Below, piece by piece: positions 52,929 through 61,998 of a stretch of 64,000 nt of DNA. This DNA comes from Panacibacter ginsenosidivorans (lineage in GTDB: Bacteria; Bacteroidota; Bacteroidia; Chitinophagales; Chitinophagaceae): the NCBI RefSeq assembly GCF_007971225.1, contig NZ_CP042435.1, positions 496,001 to 560,000 on the forward strand. Direction: 5' to 3'. The notes under the pieces are model-generated. The model was not told the DNA's origin. It was given only the letters and a program-made list of their open reading frames with translations, and did not search any database. Made by a program: the position numbers and the translations under genes. Every line of letters starts with the position of its first letter. Positions within the stretch are counted from its first letter, which is position 1.

Positions 52929-53716
52929 TCACCGGTTGTTTTCCAGGGCCACAGGCTTTTTAATCTTCCTTCCACTTTCTGCAGCCACATAAATAATTTC
53001 GGGAAACGTACAGGAAAGTTTTCAAAATAAGAAGGTGGAACTATAGTGCATAATCCTTCAACAGATAATATTTCAAATCCATCTTTCAAAGCTTTGGTTA
53101 TATAGCCAGGAGAATAGTACCAGCAGGTAAAACTTACACCTTCCACGTTTGCTTTTACGCCATGCTTACTATTGAACCTGCGAAATGCCAGTTTAAAATT
53201 TCCTCTTAGTGCAAGTAGTGTTTCCCACCAGCAGAAGTCAGGCATCACAACAAGTGTAGCAATGCCGCCTTGTTTTAATAATGGTGTAAATGATTGCAAC
53301 ACCTTATCCAATTCACCGGTACAATTCAGCCCGGCAAAATTGGAAAAAATAAGATCATACGGGCCTTTGTTTTGCAGCTTACTTAAATTATTGAAAGAAC
53401 ATATTTCAGTGGAAACATTTGATAAACCTGCATCGTGTACTTTTTTTATAAGTTGCTGTTGCATGTCTGCAGCAATATCGGTTGCATGTACATGATGGCC
53501 TTTGGAGGCAAAGTAAACGGCATCTTCGCCTGTGCCTGCATTTAATTCCAGTATGTTGCTGTTTGCTGGTAAATATTTTTCTACATGATCTCTTACCCGT
53601 TTACGTTTGTATTGTATAATGATATTGGGAGAATAGATAGTATCAAACACAGCAGACTGTTTATTGAAAGCTTCTGCAGTTTTTTGTTCCTGAATGTTTG
53701 ATATGGCAGATTGCAT
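52898..53716 (-). CDS. Class I SAM-dependent methyltransferase
   Basis: 272 residues. Motif I is ILELNAGTGEDAVYFASKGH, followed by HATDIAADM (motif II) and DLIFSNFAGLNC (motif IV), the order of class I methyltransferases. The C-terminal part (FTCWYYSPGYITKALKDGFE, then a Trp-rich tail) is of the kind seen in natural-product and lipid methylases. Its 3' end overlaps the convergent nucleotidyltransferase gene by 31 bases. The radical SAM gene on the same strand lies upstream across a paired repeat. The substrate is not known. Confidence 0.82.
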   Translation of the reverse strand: MQSAISNIQEQKTAEAFNKQSAVFDTIYSPNIIIQYKRKRVRDHVEKYLPANSNILELNAGTGEDAVYFASKGHHVHATDIAADMQQQLIKKVHDAGLSNVSTEICSFNNLSKLQNKGPYDLIFSNFAGLNCTGELDKVLQSFTPLLKQGGIATLVVMPDFCWWETLLALRGNFKLAFRRFNSKHGVKANVEGVSFTCWYYSPGYITKALKDGFEILSVEGLCTIVPPSYFENFPVRFPKLFMWLQKVEGRLKSLWPWKTTGDYFIISLRKK

Positions 53717-53732
53717 GTGTTATTTATATTTT

Positions 53733-53932
53733 GTACCCGGCTTTTGTATCGCTATGATGCTTTTGTTGCGTCGCACTCTTGCACTTTTAAAACAGCTATG
53801 AGCTATTAGCCACGAGCTTTTTAACTAAAATCTGGTTTACGGGCTCAAAGCTCACAGCTCGCTGCTCGAAGCCTGGTAGTACAAGTGAGTGACACAAAAG
53901 GCGATGCCACAAGTACTGTAGCTGGTTCAATA
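53733..53932. repeat. Interspersed palindromic element, paired copy
   Basis: The left half CCCGGCTTTTGTATCGC, then GTTGCGTCGCACTCTTGCAC (53765-53784). The right half GTACAAGTGAGTGACACAAA (53879-53898), then GGCGATGCCACAAGTACTG, ending TAGCTGGTTC. The centre carries GAGCTATTAGCCACGAGC and CACAGCTCGCTGCTCGAAGC, another small palindrome. Confidence 0.78.
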
Positions 53933-53935
53933 AAA

Positions 53936-55396
53936 TTATTCTTTCGCCAGTTTATTTAATCTTCGCTCATCAATAAAAGTTGCAGGTGTATAATACATAA
54001 ATGAAAGCGCTTTTTTTAGGGTTTGTAATGTAAGTGTGCCGGGCTTGCGCAATAAATCCTTTGCCTGTTGCATTGCTTTATGCTTACGGTAATTTTTATG
54101 CACGTAACGGTGCAACTTTTTATAATACTCCGGTTTATATGTGTTGTGAAACATAAGCATCAGTTCATCAGAGTCTGTCCAGTTTGCTTTTTCTTTTAAC
54201 TGCGATTGCACATTTTCGAAAAACTTTGTACCGGGCAATGGATAAGAAACCGAGATGCCCATGTCGTATGGCAGCAAGGTGTTGATCATGTTGATGGTGC
54301 TGGCAATATCTTCTTTTGTTTCGCCGGGGTAACCGAACTGTATAAAGAAACAGGGCTTCATGCCGTGCTTTTTGATAAGCTTTGTTGCTGTATAGATCTG
54401 TTCAACTGTTGTGCCTTTATCCATTGCATCAAGTATCTTCTGCGAACCACTCTCCGCTCCCATCCATATCATATCACAACCGGCTCGTGCAAGGTCTTTG
54501 ATATAATTTTCCTGCAACAACAGATCGGCCCTTGCCTGGATCTTAAATTTCAATTGCAGGTTTTCTTTTTCAACAAGATCAGCAAAACGGTTTACCCATC
54601 CGGGTTTCAGGCCAAATATATCATCGCAGAACCAGATATGATCATATTGATATTTTTCTTTCAGCATCTTTAATTCTGCAATTACATTTTCCGGTGAACG
54701 GGAATTATAACGGTTACCATAAATAGGTTTGGCGCACCAGTTGCATTTAAAAGGGCAACCTCTTGTGGTTCCCATATTCATAGAGAAATAACCGGCATGC
54801 TGCATCCACATTTCGCGGTAGGGTGTTATATCAACAATATCCCATGCAGGAATTGGCAGATCGTCCAGCTCTTTTATTACAGAACGTTTTACTGTTTTTA
54901 CAACATGATCATTATGTTTATAAGCAAGCCCTTGTATGCCTGAAAAATCAGTTACATTATTTTCAATGGCATGAACCAGTTCTTTTAATGTTAATTCTGC
55001 TTCGCCGATCAGTATAAAGTCTGCACCTTTAGTAAGATAGTTTTCAAAATGATCAGTTGAATCAGAACTGGAAACAATAACGGTGCAGCCTCTTTGTTTT
55101 GCCTTGGCAATCATTTCAAAAGCTGCTTCCCGCATATTGGTAAGACACATCTTTGTGAGATAGTTGAAGCCATCGTCATAGATCACAAAGAATTCAGGCT
55201 GCTGCTTTTCGATATAGGGAATTACTTCTGCTGCGTTATGCGCAAACATGGTATCGAATAATGATACGCTATAACCTTCCTGTCTCATTACTGCTGCTGC
55301 ATACAATGTACCAAGCGGGGCATATGGCTGCCCTGTCTTCCATTGTTTTGGATCGAAACGGAGAAAATAAGAATGTGTGAACAGAATGGCACTCAT
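53936..55396 (-). CDS. B12-binding-domain radical SAM enzyme
   Basis: 486 residues. The N-terminal ~150 residues form a B12-binding-like Rossmann domain (PYAPLGTLYAAAVMRQEGYS). The radical SAM domain begins with the cluster motif GTTRGCPFKCNWC (Cys214, Cys218, Cys221, CxxxCxxC). Family blocks WFCDDIFGL, IWMGAESGSQKILDAMDKGT and FFIQFGYPGETKEDI follow. Enzymes of this type methylate or rearrange unactivated carbons and act in cell-envelope lipid and secondary-metabolite synthesis. It lies among methyl and glycosyl transferases. The substrate is unknown. Confidence 0.87.
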   Translation of the reverse strand: MSAILFTHSYFLRFDPKQWKTGQPYAPLGTLYAAAVMRQEGYSVSLFDTMFAHNAAEVIPYIEKQQPEFFVIYDDGFNYLTKMCLTNMREAAFEMIAKAKQRGCTVIVSSSDSTDHFENYLTKGADFILIGEAELTLKELVHAIENNVTDFSGIQGLAYKHNDHVVKTVKRSVIKELDDLPIPAWDIVDITPYREMWMQHAGYFSMNMGTTRGCPFKCNWCAKPIYGNRYNSRSPENVIAELKMLKEKYQYDHIWFCDDIFGLKPGWVNRFADLVEKENLQLKFKIQARADLLLQENYIKDLARAGCDMIWMGAESGSQKILDAMDKGTTVEQIYTATKLIKKHGMKPCFFIQFGYPGETKEDIASTINMINTLLPYDMGISVSYPLPGTKFFENVQSQLKEKANWTDSDELMLMFHNTYKPEYYKKLHRYVHKNYRKHKAMQQAKDLLRKPGTLTLQTLKKALSFMYYTPATFIDERRLNKLAKE

Positions 55397-55569
55397 TGGT
55401 GCAAGTTAAAATCTTTGTCAGGAATAAACAATCATTGTTGCGGAGCGGGTAAAGAACAGATATAAAACAGGAAATAATGTTTTTGAAAGGGCATATAAAT
55501 TATTTACTGAAAACCTGTTTGTGTTCTTTTATCTATAAATTGCTTCCATCTTTATAAACAGGAGAACAG

Positions 55570-56577
55570 GTGATTGAAATTAGCGTAGTAATACCAACAT
55601 GTAATCGCAAAGAAAGATTGATCTCATTATTGCACAACCTGGAGCGATCAACATTCCCTTTAAAAGAAGTGATCATCGTAGATTCAGGTGAAGACAGGCT
55701 TAGTGAAATGGAATGCAGTTCTTTTCAAAATCTTGATATTACTTATGTAAGTTCAAAAAAATCTGTTTGCAAACAACGTAACAAAGGGATTGCTATAGCA
55801 AAAAGTGAATGGATATTTGTTTGTGATGATGATATTGAAGTACCTGCTAATTACATTGAAAAATTAGTAAGCCATATTGATAGCCCGCAAAAATCAGTTT
55901 GTGTTTCAGGGCTTTTTTTGCAGAAAGACAAAGGTGAATGGATTGCAAAATATAATATCACATCAGGTAAAACTTTATTATGGAATTATATTTTTAACCT
56001 AAGCTTATGGGGAGAGATCAATTGTAAAGACAATATATTGACCAAGGGAGTTAAGCAATATTATAAACAAAAACATAATCATATTTCAAAAGCTGGCTGG
56101 CCCGTAATTACAGATTTTTCGGGAGAATATTTCGTAACACCGCTTTATTCATTAGGTGCTTCCCTGGTCAAGAAAACATGGCTAATAAACTCAGCTTTTG
56201 ATGAAGTATTAGACAGGCATGGCATAGGGGATCATTATGGTGTAATAGCAGGATTTCCCTTACATGAAGTTCATGTTTTAAATACCGCTTTTGTTTATCA
56301 TCATCATGAAGAAGCAAACCGCTTACAAAATACGGTGCAATATTATAGAAGAGTTTTAGCGCTTGATTATTTCAGAAGGATAAAGAAACAGCCTGGTCAT
56401 GTAAAAAAGATTTGGTTATTGTGGTCTTTATGCGGCAATTTACTTGCGTTTATTTCCAGGCTCAATGGAAACATGATAATAGCAAGTTTGAAACTGCTGT
56501 TTGTTATTGGGTTTAATAAAAATCCTTATTTCATAGCAGCTAAAAACCACAGGAAGGTACAAGAGCCTGTTGTTTAA
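55570..56577 (+). CDS. Glycosyltransferase family 2
   Basis: 335 residues starting at a GTG (55570) preceded by AGGAGAACAG, a better ribosome site than most genes here have. The GT-A fold is visible: ISVVIPTCNRKERLISLLHN, VIIVDSG, then FVCDDDIEVP holding the metal-binding Asp motif. Residues about 165-240 should form the acceptor site. It probably transfers a sugar from a nucleotide donor during surface glycan or glycolipid assembly. It begins a plus-strand run of four genes to 59579. Confidence 0.85.
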   Translation: MIEISVVIPTCNRKERLISLLHNLERSTFPLKEVIIVDSGEDRLSEMECSSFQNLDITYVSSKKSVCKQRNKGIAIAKSEWIFVCDDDIEVPANYIEKLVSHIDSPQKSVCVSGLFLQKDKGEWIAKYNITSGKTLLWNYIFNLSLWGEINCKDNILTKGVKQYYKQKHNHISKAGWPVITDFSGEYFVTPLYSLGASLVKKTWLINSAFDEVLDRHGIGDHYGVIAGFPLHEVHVLNTAFVYHHHEEANRLQNTVQYYRRVLALDYFRRIKKQPGHVKKIWLLWSLCGNLLAFISRLNGNMIIASLKLLFVIGFNKNPYFIAAKNHRKVQEPVV

Positions 56578-56621
56578 GTTTATTTGATTTCATGGAAGCT
56601 TTTGCATAATGGAACTTTAGA

Positions 56622-56693
56622 TACCCGGTGTGCTACAGTTAAAGTGCTTGCGACGCAACAGGTGATGCCATGAAAACTATTGTTGGTATAAAA
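56622..56693. repeat. Interspersed palindromic element, right half
   Basis: TTGCGACGCAACAGGTGATG at 56649-56668, continuing GCCATGAAAAC. A trace of a left end (ACCCGGTGTGCTACAG) lies just before. Confidence 0.55.
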
Positions 56694-56742
56694 AGTATAT
56701 AACTAAAAGAGACCTTTTTAAAAGAAGTATTGATATTTAAAA

Positions 56743-57627
56743 ATGAATGACGAAAATATAAATGTGGCGTTGCTGGTTCATAGTTGCGACAGGTATGAGA
56801 TTTTATACAAAGGGTTTTATTATTTTTTTTCTCAATACTGGGATGAGCGCATTATGTGTAACTGCTATCTTTCAACGGAGACAAAAGATGCAAACATCCC
56901 GGGTTTTGAAAATATTAAATCCGGGAAAGGTGAATGGGCGGATCGTTTTAGCTTTCTTTTGCGTGAAAAAATAAAAGAGGATTATATACTTTTTTTCCAG
57001 GAAGATATGTGGTTGACTAAAAAAGTAAACGGCACATTCTTTAATGAACTTTTTAGAATGGCTGCTGAAAAAAACTGGAAGATGGTTAAGCTTCATAGTT
57101 CTGATGTTTACAAAACAATACCAACACCAAATTATATTGAAGGCTTTAACGTTACAAAGGTGGATATTGAAAATTCAGCATTTCTCTTTTCTCACCAGGT
57201 TACTTTGTTTGAAAAAGAATTTTTATTGTCGCAGCTTTTTAAAAATGAGCAGCCATGGCAGAATGAACAAAATGCTTCTGAAAGATTAAAGATCCTTGCA
57301 CCTGAAATAATACATATAGATTATTTTGCCCAGAATGGCAATGCTCCAATAAACAAAAATATTAACCCAATTGGAAGAAACGAATACCAGGGAGTTTCTT
57401 ACAATAGCACATTGCATCATAATATACGGCCATTTATTGATGAGTTAATGAAAGGAAATAAAGAACAAAGGGAATATGCCAAAAAGCTTAAGCATCACTA
57501 TTTATTTAATTTAACACATGATGGAAAAAAGCGGCCTATAAAAGAAAAAATGTTCATGAATTTTAAAATATGGGTTAAGGGATTAAAGCCACGAATAAGA
57601 TATGCATTATCAGGTTTATTTAAATAG
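56743..57627 (+). CDS. Putative glycosyltransferase-like protein
   Basis: 294 residues, soluble. It opens INVALLVHSCDRYEILYKGF and contains ILFFQEDMWLTKKV, an Asp/Glu motif placed like the metal site of GT-A glycosyltransferases. A C-terminal basic helix (KIWVKGLKPRIRYALSG) could contact the membrane. I do not recognise the exact family, so the assignment rests on motif position and on neighbours: a GT2 gene before it and a methyltransferase after it on the same strand. Confidence 0.55.
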   Translation: MNDENINVALLVHSCDRYEILYKGFYYFFSQYWDERIMCNCYLSTETKDANIPGFENIKSGKGEWADRFSFLLREKIKEDYILFFQEDMWLTKKVNGTFFNELFRMAAEKNWKMVKLHSSDVYKTIPTPNYIEGFNVTKVDIENSAFLFSHQVTLFEKEFLLSQLFKNEQPWQNEQNASERLKILAPEIIHIDYFAQNGNAPINKNINPIGRNEYQGVSYNSTLHHNIRPFIDELMKGNKEQREYAKKLKHHYLFNLTHDGKKRPIKEKMFMNFKIWVKGLKPRIRYALSGLFK

Positions 57628-57687
57628 GTAGGTCCTCTTTGAAAAATTTATTATGAGTTTTCTTTATTGTTATTATTGAATGTTATT

Positions 57688-58428
57688 ATGACTTTACTAA
57701 ATAAAATACAGCAAGTATTAAAATATTCATTTCAATCCCGTAAAAAAGTTGAGTCGTCTGTAGCATATAATATGTGGGCCTCAACCTATGATGACCAGCC
57801 CGGTAACATGGTTCTGCATTTAGATGAAATAGTCGTAAATAACCTACTTGACAATATCACTTTGTATGAGAAAATAATAGCCGATATTGGCTGTGGCACA
57901 GGCAGGCATTGGCAAAAAATATTATTAAAGAATCCAACTGAATTAATAGGCTATGATGTATCAGTTGAAATGTTGAATAAACTTCATCAAAAGTATCCTG
58001 CTGCTAAAACACACCTATTACATGACAATATTCTGAAAGAATTAAAAGATGCGTCATGCGACATGATTATTTCGACACTCGTTGTAGCGCACATTAAAGA
58101 CTTATCAGCAGCTTTCACTGAATGGAACAGGGTTTTAAAAAAAGGTGCTGAAATCATTATTACAGACTTCCATCCTGAATCTTTACAAAATGGCGCAACA
58201 AGATCATTCAGGAATGAAGACAAAACTATTCACATCAAAAACTATATTCATTCTTTAAACAAAATAAGGACTCTGGCAGAAGAAATGAAATGGGAAGAAA
58301 TTTCTTTAATAGAAAAAAGAATTGATGAAAATGTAAAAAGATTCTTTATTGGAGAAGATGCACTTATTGTTTATGGGAAAAGTATAGGTACACCCGTTTT
58401 ATATGGATTTCATTTCAGAAAATCATGA
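57688..58428 (+). CDS. Class I SAM-dependent methyltransferase
   Basis: The start MTLLNKIQQVLKYSF at 57688 is chosen over a TTG at 57667; the product has 246 residues. An N-terminal YNMWASTYDDQPGN block is typical of UbiE/type-11 methylases. SAM motif I is IADIGCGTGRHW, and later motifs are ISTLVVAHI and IITDFHPESL. The stop overlaps the start of the amidohydrolase gene by 4 bases (ATGA), so the two act together. The substrate is unknown. Confidence 0.83.
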   Translation: MTLLNKIQQVLKYSFQSRKKVESSVAYNMWASTYDDQPGNMVLHLDEIVVNNLLDNITLYEKIIADIGCGTGRHWQKILLKNPTELIGYDVSVEMLNKLHQKYPAAKTHLLHDNILKELKDASCDMIISTLVVAHIKDLSAAFTEWNRVLKKGAEIIITDFHPESLQNGATRSFRNEDKTIHIKNYIHSLNKIRTLAEEMKWEEISLIEKRIDENVKRFFIGEDALIVYGKSIGTPVLYGFHFRKS

Positions 58429-59579
58429 CGGTACTACATAATATTCATACTATAGAGGAAAGCACAATAGATGTTATTCTTAAAGACGGAAAGATAACAG
58501 ACATTCAAGCTGAAGAAAAAGGTAATGACAATGCATTACACTTGTACTTTGATAATGCTTTTATATTTCCAGGCCTTATCAATTCGCATGATCATCTTGA
58601 ATTCAACCTCTTTCCACAACTCGGAAATTTTATTTATAACAACTACCTGGAATGGGGATCTGACATTCATCAACAGGATAAAGATATAATCAATGCAGTT
58701 TTAAAAGTACCTAAACAACTGCGTGCTAAATGGGGAATGTATAAAAACCTGGTCAGTGGTGTTACAACAGTCGTTCAACATGGCGCTGTCTTTAATCTTA
58801 ATGCTCCCATTGATATTTTTCAGGATAGTTTTTCATTGCATTCTATAGGTCTTGAAAAACACTGGAAATACAAGTTGAATAAGCTATTTGCTAAAAATCA
58901 GCCTTATGTAATACACATCGGTGAAGGAACAGATGATGTTGTGTTCAAAGAAATAGATGAATTAATAAAATGGAATTTTCTCAAAAGAAAAATAATAGCA
59001 GTTCACGGTATTGCTATGAATAATGAACAGGCAAAAGCTTTCGATGCATTAATCTGGTGCCCGGACTCCAATTTCTTTTTGTACAATACAACCGCACAAA
59101 TTGATAAACTAAAAAAGGAAACAAAAGTTCTCTTTGGAACTGATTCGACTGTATCTGCTGATTGGAATATCTGGAAGCAGTTAAGAATGGCTAGAGCTAC
59201 TGGCATGCTAACAGATGATGAATTATTTAACACACTTAACTTATCGCCTGCTCTTGTTTGGGGTCTGTCCTCCATTGGTTCGATTGCCGAAAATAAAAAT
59301 GCAGATATTGTTATTGCTAAATTGAAAAACAAAGAGGATAAGCTGGATAGCTTTTTTTCATTGAACCCGGAAGACATCTTACTTATTATAAAAAATGAAG
59401 GGGTTATTTTATTTGATGAGCAATTGTTTTCGCAATTGAAAGATCATATACAAATGAGTGATTACAGCAAAATATTTATCAATAACACCGGCAAATTTGT
59501 AAAAGGAAATATTCCTGCATTAATGAATGAAATAAAAAAATATGAACCCGAAATTATTTTTCCTGTAGAAGTGGAATAA
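58425..59579 (+). CDS. Amidohydrolase-superfamily enzyme
   Basis: 384 residues, no signal peptide, so cytoplasmic. Family features are a short beta-sandwich N-terminus, FPGLINSHDHLEFNLFP with the metal-binding HxH, IHIGEGTDD, AVHGIAMN, and FGTDSTVSADWNIW with the catalytic Asp. These resemble the cytosine deaminase/chlorohydrolase-like group, which deaminates or hydrolyses ring amines. Coupling (ATGA) to a methyltransferase and position in a glycosyltransferase cluster make it an odd but consistent tailoring enzyme. The true substrate cannot be deduced. Confidence 0.75.
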   Translation: MTVLHNIHTIEESTIDVILKDGKITDIQAEEKGNDNALHLYFDNAFIFPGLINSHDHLEFNLFPQLGNFIYNNYLEWGSDIHQQDKDIINAVLKVPKQLRAKWGMYKNLVSGVTTVVQHGAVFNLNAPIDIFQDSFSLHSIGLEKHWKYKLNKLFAKNQPYVIHIGEGTDDVVFKEIDELIKWNFLKRKIIAVHGIAMNNEQAKAFDALIWCPDSNFFLYNTTAQIDKLKKETKVLFGTDSTVSADWNIWKQLRMARATGMLTDDELFNTLNLSPALVWGLSSIGSIAENKNADIVIAKLKNKEDKLDSFFSLNPEDILLIIKNEGVILFDEQLFSQLKDHIQMSDYSKIFINNTGKFVKGNIPALMNEIKKYEPEIIFPVEVE

Positions 59580-59596
59580 ATTATTATGCAGCGCTT

Positions 59597-60760
59597 CTAT
59601 TTGCCGGCCCGTTTATTTATTACGTTTTGATAATGTTTAACAGCAGTTGAAGCTATTGCATCAAACGAAAGATTGGTTTTGTAAAATTCAATGCATCTGC
59701 TTGCTTCATGAATAATATTTTTTTGCATGGCTTTAGTTACAGCCTCTATAAAAGAATTTGAATTGCCCGTTTCCCATAAGGCGCCAAGTGCACCATTATC
59801 AGTCATCATGCTAAAACTGGGAATGTTAGTAACAACAGGAATACAACCACAACTTAATGCTTCACTTAGTGCATACCCACTGCCTTCATAATGACTACCC
59901 AACACAAAATAATCAGCACTATTGTAATGTATTTGCATAGCTTCATGCGCAACTGCATCCAATAAATGAACGCTGTTTTTCAAAACATCAGAACCTTCAA
60001 TTCTTTTCTTTACTTCATTCAACAAATCATACTCATTATATATCATATACAATGAAGCTTTGCTGTATTGCGTACATAAAATTTCAATTCCGTTAAGTAT
60101 GGTTAAAGGGTCTTTATTATCATCAAGTCTTCCTACCCATAGGAAAACAGGGTTGCCATACATACCCGTTTTTTCTCTTGCAATGTTCCTGTCGAAGTAA
60201 ACATAATCCCTTTCTTTATCCCTGGTTTCGTAATTGAAAAAAGTTCCTCCCTCCATAACGGGCATAACTTTTCTCAACTGTCTTTGAGTATTGAACCAAT
60301 GCCTACCTTGTTCGGTAGTGGTTAAAAAGAAACCATCTGCTACAATACTCAAAAACTTATTCACTCTGGCTTTTATACCTGTTGCTACTTTGCCACCATG
60401 ATTCTGAATAATGATTGCAGTCTTTTTCTTCAATAAAAATCGTAGGATAACTATTTGAAAAGAAGATGGAAAAGTATGCAGGTGTACTAAATCAGCATCG
60501 AGTTCAACTATTTTTTTAAAAACTCTAAACGGAAGCTGAAAATATTTTAGTTCTGCCTTAAATTTATCTTTTACAAAATAATATTGTACATCATTTTCCC
60601 TGAAAGCATTTTCCCTGCTAAATCTTTTTACAACGATCACTTCTACACCCTTGCGTTGCAATGCCTCTGCCCATCCTGCAGTAATATAATGCTGCTTCAA
60701 CAATTCTTCTTCAGAATTAAGTTGCGCATCATAAGAAAAAGAAACATCAACTACCCGCAT
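59597..60760 (-). CDS. Glycosyltransferase family 4
   Basis: 387 residues with a GT-B fold. The N-terminal domain contains DLVHLHTFPSSFQIVIL and IIIQNHGGK. The C-terminal domain begins VFLWVGRLDDNKDPLTILNG and has VLGSHYEGSGYALSEALSCG, where the Glu pair contacts the nucleotide sugar. This E-x7-E motif is diagnostic of GT4. It is convergent with the amidohydrolase gene (17-bp gap). It probably adds a hexose to a lipid-linked glycan. Confidence 0.85.
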   Translation of the reverse strand: MRVVDVSFSYDAQLNSEEELLKQHYITAGWAEALQRKGVEVIVVKRFSRENAFRENDVQYYFVKDKFKAELKYFQLPFRVFKKIVELDADLVHLHTFPSSFQIVILRFLLKKKTAIIIQNHGGKVATGIKARVNKFLSIVADGFFLTTTEQGRHWFNTQRQLRKVMPVMEGGTFFNYETRDKERDYVYFDRNIAREKTGMYGNPVFLWVGRLDDNKDPLTILNGIEILCTQYSKASLYMIYNEYDLLNEVKKRIEGSDVLKNSVHLLDAVAHEAMQIHYNSADYFVLGSHYEGSGYALSEALSCGCIPVVTNIPSFSMMTDNGALGALWETGNSNSFIEAVTKAMQKNIIHEASRCIEFYKTNLSFDAIASTAVKHYQNVINKRAGK

Positions 60761-60789
60761 TCATTTTTTGTTGTAATGATAAATGTATG

Positions 60790-60915
60790 TACCCAACTGT
60801 TGATTCATTATTAAACTTCCGTTGCGTCGCACACTTGTACGCTTTGTTCAATAATGAACTGAAAGCTAAAGAGTGCGACGCAACAGGCGATGACAAGTAT
60901 TACAAAAGATGACTA
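60790..60915. repeat. Interspersed palindromic element, paired copy
   Basis: The left core GTTGCGTCGCACACTTGTAC is at 60821-60840, followed by GCTTTGTTCAATAATGAAC as at 4671 and 6181. The right core AGAGTGCGACGCAACAGGCG is at 60870-60889, followed by ATGACAAGTATTACAAAAG. It is one of the shortest and best conserved complete units. Confidence 0.8.
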
Positions 60916-60921
60916 CAAAAA

Positions 60922-61998
60922 TTATTTACTATTATTTTCAGTGAAGCCAAATAATGCTGCTATTTCTTTTGCAATACCATCCATAGATTGTACCAGCACA
61001 CTTTCATGCAATAGCTGTTTGTCGTTCAATAATTCCATTGCTTTACTGATCATCTCTTCTTTTGTATGAACAATATGCCAGTTCTTTATGTCATGCTTCA
61101 TCGGTTTTATAAAACTTATTACATGCGCCCCGGCGTACAATGCTTCAAGACAAACCGAACTAAAGCCCTCATAAGAAGATGGATGCAATAATATTTTAGA
61201 CTGCTGCATTTTTTGAATAGCAGTTTTATGTTTTACAGCTCCTGTAAGTTCGATATTCTTTTCGAGAGCAAGTTCAGTGATCATTATTTTGAAGCGATCT
61301 GTTTCTTCACCATCTCCACAAAGCATTGCATTGACTGTTGGAAAAGCTTCTTTCAATGAGGCAATGACTTCAATAAATATATCATAACGTTTCAATACGC
61401 TTAGGCCGCCTACGGCGATGATATCGATATCTCTTTTTGATGGAAGCGGCCCAAACATGGATGGCTCCACGCCATTTATAATAATACCGGATGGCTTTAT
61501 ACCATGACTATCATAAAATTGCTGCACCAAAAAGTCTGACATAGCTATTAGCTGCTGCGGTTTTGGCTTTATCCATTTCACATAGGTGTTAAAAGGACGT
61601 GCATCCTGACCCAGAATCCAGCAATAATAAGGCAAGGAAAAAAAGCGGGAACAATATTTTGCAAGTAACGTACATTCTCCACACCATAAACTGAAGATGC
61701 CTTTTATGTTTTGTTTGCGCTTAACTGCATAGAATTTCTTAATTATATTTAGCCACATAAATACATGACTAAACTTTCCACGATGCATTCCACTGAAAGC
61801 AATTACTGTATTGCCATTCCAATGATAAGTCTTTGTGTGATGCGGATATTGAAAGGCAAAAACAATAATCTTTAATGAAGGAAAATTTTTATTCAATGCT
61901 TTTACAATTGCCTGCAGCCAGGGCAACCATTCTGTATCATCCTCATCTTTTGGAAATGCCGGAGAAAAGATCACCAGTGTTTCAGGCTTATTCTTCAT
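60922..61998 (-). CDS. Glycosyltransferase family 4
   Basis: 358 residues, GT-B fold. The C-terminal domain starts IDIIAVGGLSVLKRYDIFIE and includes ILLHPSSYEGFSSVCLEALY, the GT4 nucleotide-sugar motif. The N-terminal domain has ILGQDARPFNTYVKWIKPKP. Its start overlaps the ABC transporter gene by 11 bases. This links sugar transfer with export and suggests that its product is the cargo or is modified with it. Confidence 0.85.
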   Translation of the reverse strand: MKNKPETLVIFSPAFPKDEDDTEWLPWLQAIVKALNKNFPSLKIIVFAFQYPHHTKTYHWNGNTVIAFSGMHRGKFSHVFMWLNIIKKFYAVKRKQNIKGIFSLWCGECTLLAKYCSRFFSLPYYCWILGQDARPFNTYVKWIKPKPQQLIAMSDFLVQQFYDSHGIKPSGIIINGVEPSMFGPLPSKRDIDIIAVGGLSVLKRYDIFIEVIASLKEAFPTVNAMLCGDGEETDRFKIMITELALEKNIELTGAVKHKTAIQKMQQSKILLHPSSYEGFSSVCLEALYAGAHVISFIKPMKHDIKNWHIVHTKEEMISKAMELLNDKQLLHESVLVQSMDGIAKEIAALFGFTENNSK